DNA of 17,297 nt, taken from UBA1227 sp964539045 (GTDB lineage Bacteria; Bacillota; Clostridia; Oscillospirales; Acutalibacteraceae). The position numbers were made by a program, and so were the translations under genes. Location: the NCBI GenBank assembly GCA_964539045.1, contig CAZIHW010000046.1, positions 1-17,297 of the forward strand, written 5' to 3'. Within the stretch, counting starts at the first letter, position 1, and every line of letters begins with the position of its first letter. The notes beneath the pieces are model-generated. The model did not search any database and had not been told where the DNA came from. It worked only from the letters and a program-made list of their open reading frames with translations. Shown here one piece after another: positions 14,681-17,297 of the stretch.

Positions 14681-14710
14681 TAGTAGATATCTAAGTAGTA
14701 GATATCTAAA
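14681..14710. promoter_or_regulatory. Tandem palindromes, candidate TetR operator
   Basis: Two adjacent 15-bp repeats, TAGTAGATATCTAAG (14681-14695) and TAGTAGATATCTAAA (14696-14710), each contain the perfect 10-bp palindrome TAGATATCTA (14684-14693 and 14699-14708). The 15-bp spacing and the position between a TetR gene and its divergent neighbour make them candidate binding sites. Operator function is inferred. Confidence 0.5.
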
Positions 14711-14729
14711 TGACTACAAATATTAAAAG

Positions 14730-14757
14730 TGGATTATAAAAATTGGATTATAAAAAA
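14730..14757. repeat. 14-bp tandem duplication upstream of the flavoprotein gene
   Basis: TGGATTATAAAAAT (14730-14743) is followed directly by TGGATTATAAAAAA (14744-14757), identical in 13 of 14 bases. It lies 20 bp upstream of the flavoprotein ATG, just ahead of its ribosome binding site, so it is probably in the 5' untranslated region or overlaps the promoter. Confidence 0.75.
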
Positions 14758-14777
14758 ATTGAATTGGAGGAGTATCA

Positions 14778-17297
14778 ATGTCAGCAACACATCACAAGTT
14801 CACTGAAGGTGAAAACAAGTGCATGGAGCCTTATAGGCAGGCGACTAAGGGACAAAAGCCCAGAAAGAATTTGATTAAGCTTGTTCGTCATATCAACATG
14901 TTTAATCCTATGCCCAGTGAAAATTCATGGGAGTATATTTTCTTTAATCGTATGCTATCGGATGAGATGGTGGATTTCCTGCTTAAGATGAAGCTCAGAA
15001 AGCCGTACTATCTTCCCGATCTTGCAGAGATTGAAGGAATGAGCGCAGAGGATACCGCAAGACTTGTCGATGAAATGCATCATATCGGCATAATTGAGTA
15101 CACTTCTGATGACAACGGCGTGGATATGGTTCAGTTGCCTGTTTTTGCACCCGGTTCAATGGAATCAACTGTTATGACAAAAGAGATGACTGATGCCTAT
15201 CCGGAGACAGCACCGGGATTTTTGAATTATGTACTTGATCTTCAGAAGTTGATTACAGGCGTTGCTCCAATGGGCTCTGCCCTTATGAGGACTATCCCTG
15301 TAGAGGCTGCTATAAAGAATGAGCCACACAAAGCAAGTTTTGAGGAAATTTCTTATTGGCTTGATAAGGCCGGAGACAGCATCGGTGTGGCCCCTTGCGA
15401 ATGCCGTAAACTTCGCCGCATGGTAGGTGAGGGTACTGCAGATCTTGAAAGAGACTGCTGTGTCAATCTCGGTAAGTATGCAGAAAGTTGCATTCGCGCC
15501 GGAAAGGCCAGAAGGATTACTCGCGAAGAGGCTGAGCAGATTATTCTGGATGCCGAGGCTCATGGTTCTGTTCATCAGCTTTCAAATATTGACGGTCCTG
15601 ATTTCAGCTTGTTTATATGTAACTGCAAGTGGGATACCTGTATGGCCCTCAAGACATCATGGTATACATCATCGCCGAACCTTTCAAAGTCCAACTATGT
15701 TGCAAAGGTTACAAAGGCAAACTGTGTTGCTTGCGGAGGATGCGTAGATATCTGTCCGCAAAACGCTGTTAAGCTTGGCAGGAAGCTTTGCGAAGAGACA
15801 CCTATTGAGATAAAAGCAAAGGATGTTCCGGACAATCATATTTTCCTTCCGCCGCGTGAGTGGTTGAGAGAAGATTTTCTTACAAACAGGGATAATGTAG
15901 TGCCTGAAACAGGTACAGCCCCATGTAAGACAAATTGCCCTGCTCATATAGCTGTACAAGGTTACATAAAGAAGGCTTATGAGGGTAAGTATGATGAAGC
16001 ACTTGAAATCATAAAGAAAGAAAATCCGTTCCCTGCCGTTTGCGGCGCGATTTGCGCACGCTTCTGCGAGCAGGCTTGTACACGTGGTGATATAGATGAG
16101 CCGATTGCAATAGACGAAATTAAAAAGTTTGTTGCGGATCGTGAAATTCATGCAGAAAACCGCTTTATTCCTAAAAAAGTATATGAAGAAGGCAAGAAGA
16201 TTGCAGTTATCGGTTCAGGCCCTGCAGGTCTTTCCTGCGCATATTATCTCGCAGTTTTAGGACATGACGTAACTGTATTTGAGAAAGAGGCTCAGCCGGG
16301 TGGTATGATGACATTCGGTATCCCTTCTTTCAGGCTTGAAAAGGACGTTGTAAATGCTGAGATTGAGGTTGTAAAGGCTCTAGGCGTAGATATCAAGTGC
16401 GGTGTCGAAGTGGGTAAGGATATAACACTTGACGAACTTCGTGCTCAAGGTTTCAAAGGCTTCTACATTGCAATCGGAGCACAGGGTGGCCGTAAACTCG
16501 GTGTTGCCGGCGAGGATGCCGAAGGAGTAGTTTCCGGTATTGACTTCCTGAAGGCTGTTTGTTTGAATAAAGGAAAAGAACTCGACGGTAAAGTAGTTGT
16601 TGTAGGCGGAGGCAATGTAGCTGTTGATGTTGCACGCACTGCTGCACGTTTCGGTGGCAAGGAAGTAGCAATGTACTGCCTTGAACAGAGAAATGATATG
16701 CCGGCTTCAGAAGAAGAAGTACTTGAAGCAGAAGAAGAGAAGATCACTGTAAACGGCGGCTTTGGACCAAAGGAAATCCTCACAAAAGACGGTAAGGTTT
16801 GCGGTGTAGTATTCAAGAAATGCACAAGTGTTAAGGACGCAAACGGTAAGTTTAATCCTCAGTATGACGAAAACGACACAATCACAGTAGAGTGCGACTA
16901 TGTACTTGCTGCAATCGGCCAGTCAATAATTTGGGGAGACCTCCTTAAGGGTGAAAAGGTAGAGCTTAACGGAAATGCAACCGCCAAAGCAGATTCCTGG
17001 ACTTATCAAACAGCACAAGAGGACGTGTTTGTCGGTGGCGATGTATATACGGGACCGAGATTTGCTATTGATGCCATTGCGGCCGGTAAAGAGGGCGCAG
17101 ATTCACTCCACAGATTTGTCTGGGAAGGCCACTCCTTAACTCTCGGCCGAGTTCATCGTGATAATTTCCATAGTCTTGATAAGGACAATATGGTTATTCC
17201 TTCATATGATCATGCCGGACGCCAAAAGCCGGCAAAGAATAAAGCTCTCTCAATGAGCTTCTCAGATGACAGAAAGATTCTCACTGAAGAACAGGTG
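14778..17297 (+). CDS. Iron-sulfur FAD-dependent oxidoreductase, GltD-like (3' partial)
   Basis: An open frame of 840 codons with no stop before the window edge, so the C-terminus is missing. GGAGGAG at 14766-14772 supports the ATG. Residues about 1-120 are helical with a winged-helix-like part (LPDLAEIEGMSAEDTARLV). A cysteine-rich domain follows (C207, C209, C227, C228, C238, C281, C283, C288). A ferredoxin-type [4Fe-4S] motif CVACGGCVDICP lies at 316-327. The rest is a GltD/dihydropyrimidine dehydrogenase-type module: Fe-S cysteines C383, C387, C422, C426, C430, C434; the FAD site VIGSGPAGLS (477-486); an NAD(P)H site VGGGNVAVDVA (609-619); and the end-of-fold FAD block GDVYTGPRFAIDAI near 755. 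It should move electrons from NAD(P)H through FAD and Fe-S clusters in the cytoplasm; the acceptor is unknown. A divergent TetR gene probably controls it. Confidence 0.9.
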   Translation, partial: MSATHHKFTEGENKCMEPYRQATKGQKPRKNLIKLVRHINMFNPMPSENSWEYIFFNRMLSDEMVDFLLKMKLRKPYYLPDLAEIEGMSAEDTARLVDEMHHIGIIEYTSDDNGVDMVQLPVFAPGSMESTVMTKEMTDAYPETAPGFLNYVLDLQKLITGVAPMGSALMRTIPVEAAIKNEPHKASFEEISYWLDKAGDSIGVAPCECRKLRRMVGEGTADLERDCCVNLGKYAESCIRAGKARRITREEAEQIILDAEAHGSVHQLSNIDGPDFSLFICNCKWDTCMALKTSWYTSSPNLSKSNYVAKVTKANCVACGGCVDICPQNAVKLGRKLCEETPIEIKAKDVPDNHIFLPPREWLREDFLTNRDNVVPETGTAPCKTNCPAHIAVQGYIKKAYEGKYDEALEIIKKENPFPAVCGAICARFCEQACTRGDIDEPIAIDEIKKFVADREIHAENRFIPKKVYEEGKKIAVIGSGPAGLSCAYYLAVLGHDVTVFEKEAQPGGMMTFGIPSFRLEKDVVNAEIEVVKALGVDIKCGVEVGKDITLDELRAQGFKGFYIAIGAQGGRKLGVAGEDAEGVVSGIDFLKAVCLNKGKELDGKVVVVGGGNVAVDVARTAARFGGKEVAMYCLEQRNDMPASEEEVLEAEEEKITVNGGFGPKEILTKDGKVCGVVFKKCTSVKDANGKFNPQYDENDTITVECDYVLAAIGQSIIWGDLLKGEKVELNGNATAKADSWTYQTAQEDVFVGGDVYTGPRFAIDAIAAGKEGADSLHRFVWEGHSLTLGRVHRDNFHSLDKDNMVIPSYDHAGRQKPAKNKALSMSFSDDRKILTEEQV

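Overview
The window looks like a chromosomal stretch of a low-to-moderate GC Gram-positive anaerobe, most likely a Clostridia/Lachnospiraceae-type Firmicute. This is inferred from strong AGGAGG-type ribosome binding sites, tightly packed co-directional genes, a DnaD plus DnaI-type primosome pair, luxS, a DegV protein, and a large iron-sulfur flavoprotein. No species can be named from sequence alone. I see no insertion sequence, phage, CRISPR array, rRNA or tRNA. No stretch longer than 300 bases lacks a gene.

Layout. (1) Positions 13-2504, plus strand: four small genes 16-25 bp apart, encoding a GNAT acetyltransferase, an LCM/TcmP-type methyltransferase, a DUF3786 protein and a NUDIX hydrolase. 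(2) Positions 2587-8899, plus strand: a DnaD-like primosome protein, overlapping by one base with a zinc-finger DnaI/DnaC-type helicase loader; then tex; then a NatAB-like ABC exporter pair (ATPase and permease overlapping by ATGA). A perfect 14-bp hairpin at 8954-8985 closes this run and can also serve the opposing asnS. (3) Positions 9052-10982, minus strand: luxS followed by asnS. (4) Positions 11098-13916, plus strand: a DegV-family lipid-binding protein with its own terminator, then a membrane-anchored FN3/low-complexity-linker protein and a PH-domain membrane protein, ended by a terminator at about 13955-13990. (5) Positions 14016-14552, minus strand: a TetR-family regulator. Divergent to it, from 14778 to beyond the right edge, is a gene of at least 840 codons for an iron-sulfur flavoprotein with a GltD-type oxidoreductase module.

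Working together. Most genes are housekeeping or common clostridial accessory genes: replication restart/initiation, transcription accessory, tRNA charging and methyl-cycle recycling. The most system-like locus is the right end. A TetR regulator faces a multi-cluster Fe-S/FAD oxidoreductase across a 225-bp spacer that holds two tandem copies of a 10-bp palindrome (candidate operator) and a second tandem duplication. I found no clear evidence of a wholly new system. That locus, the FN3-linker/PH-domain pair and the back-to-back luxS/degV promoters are the best targets for a second look.
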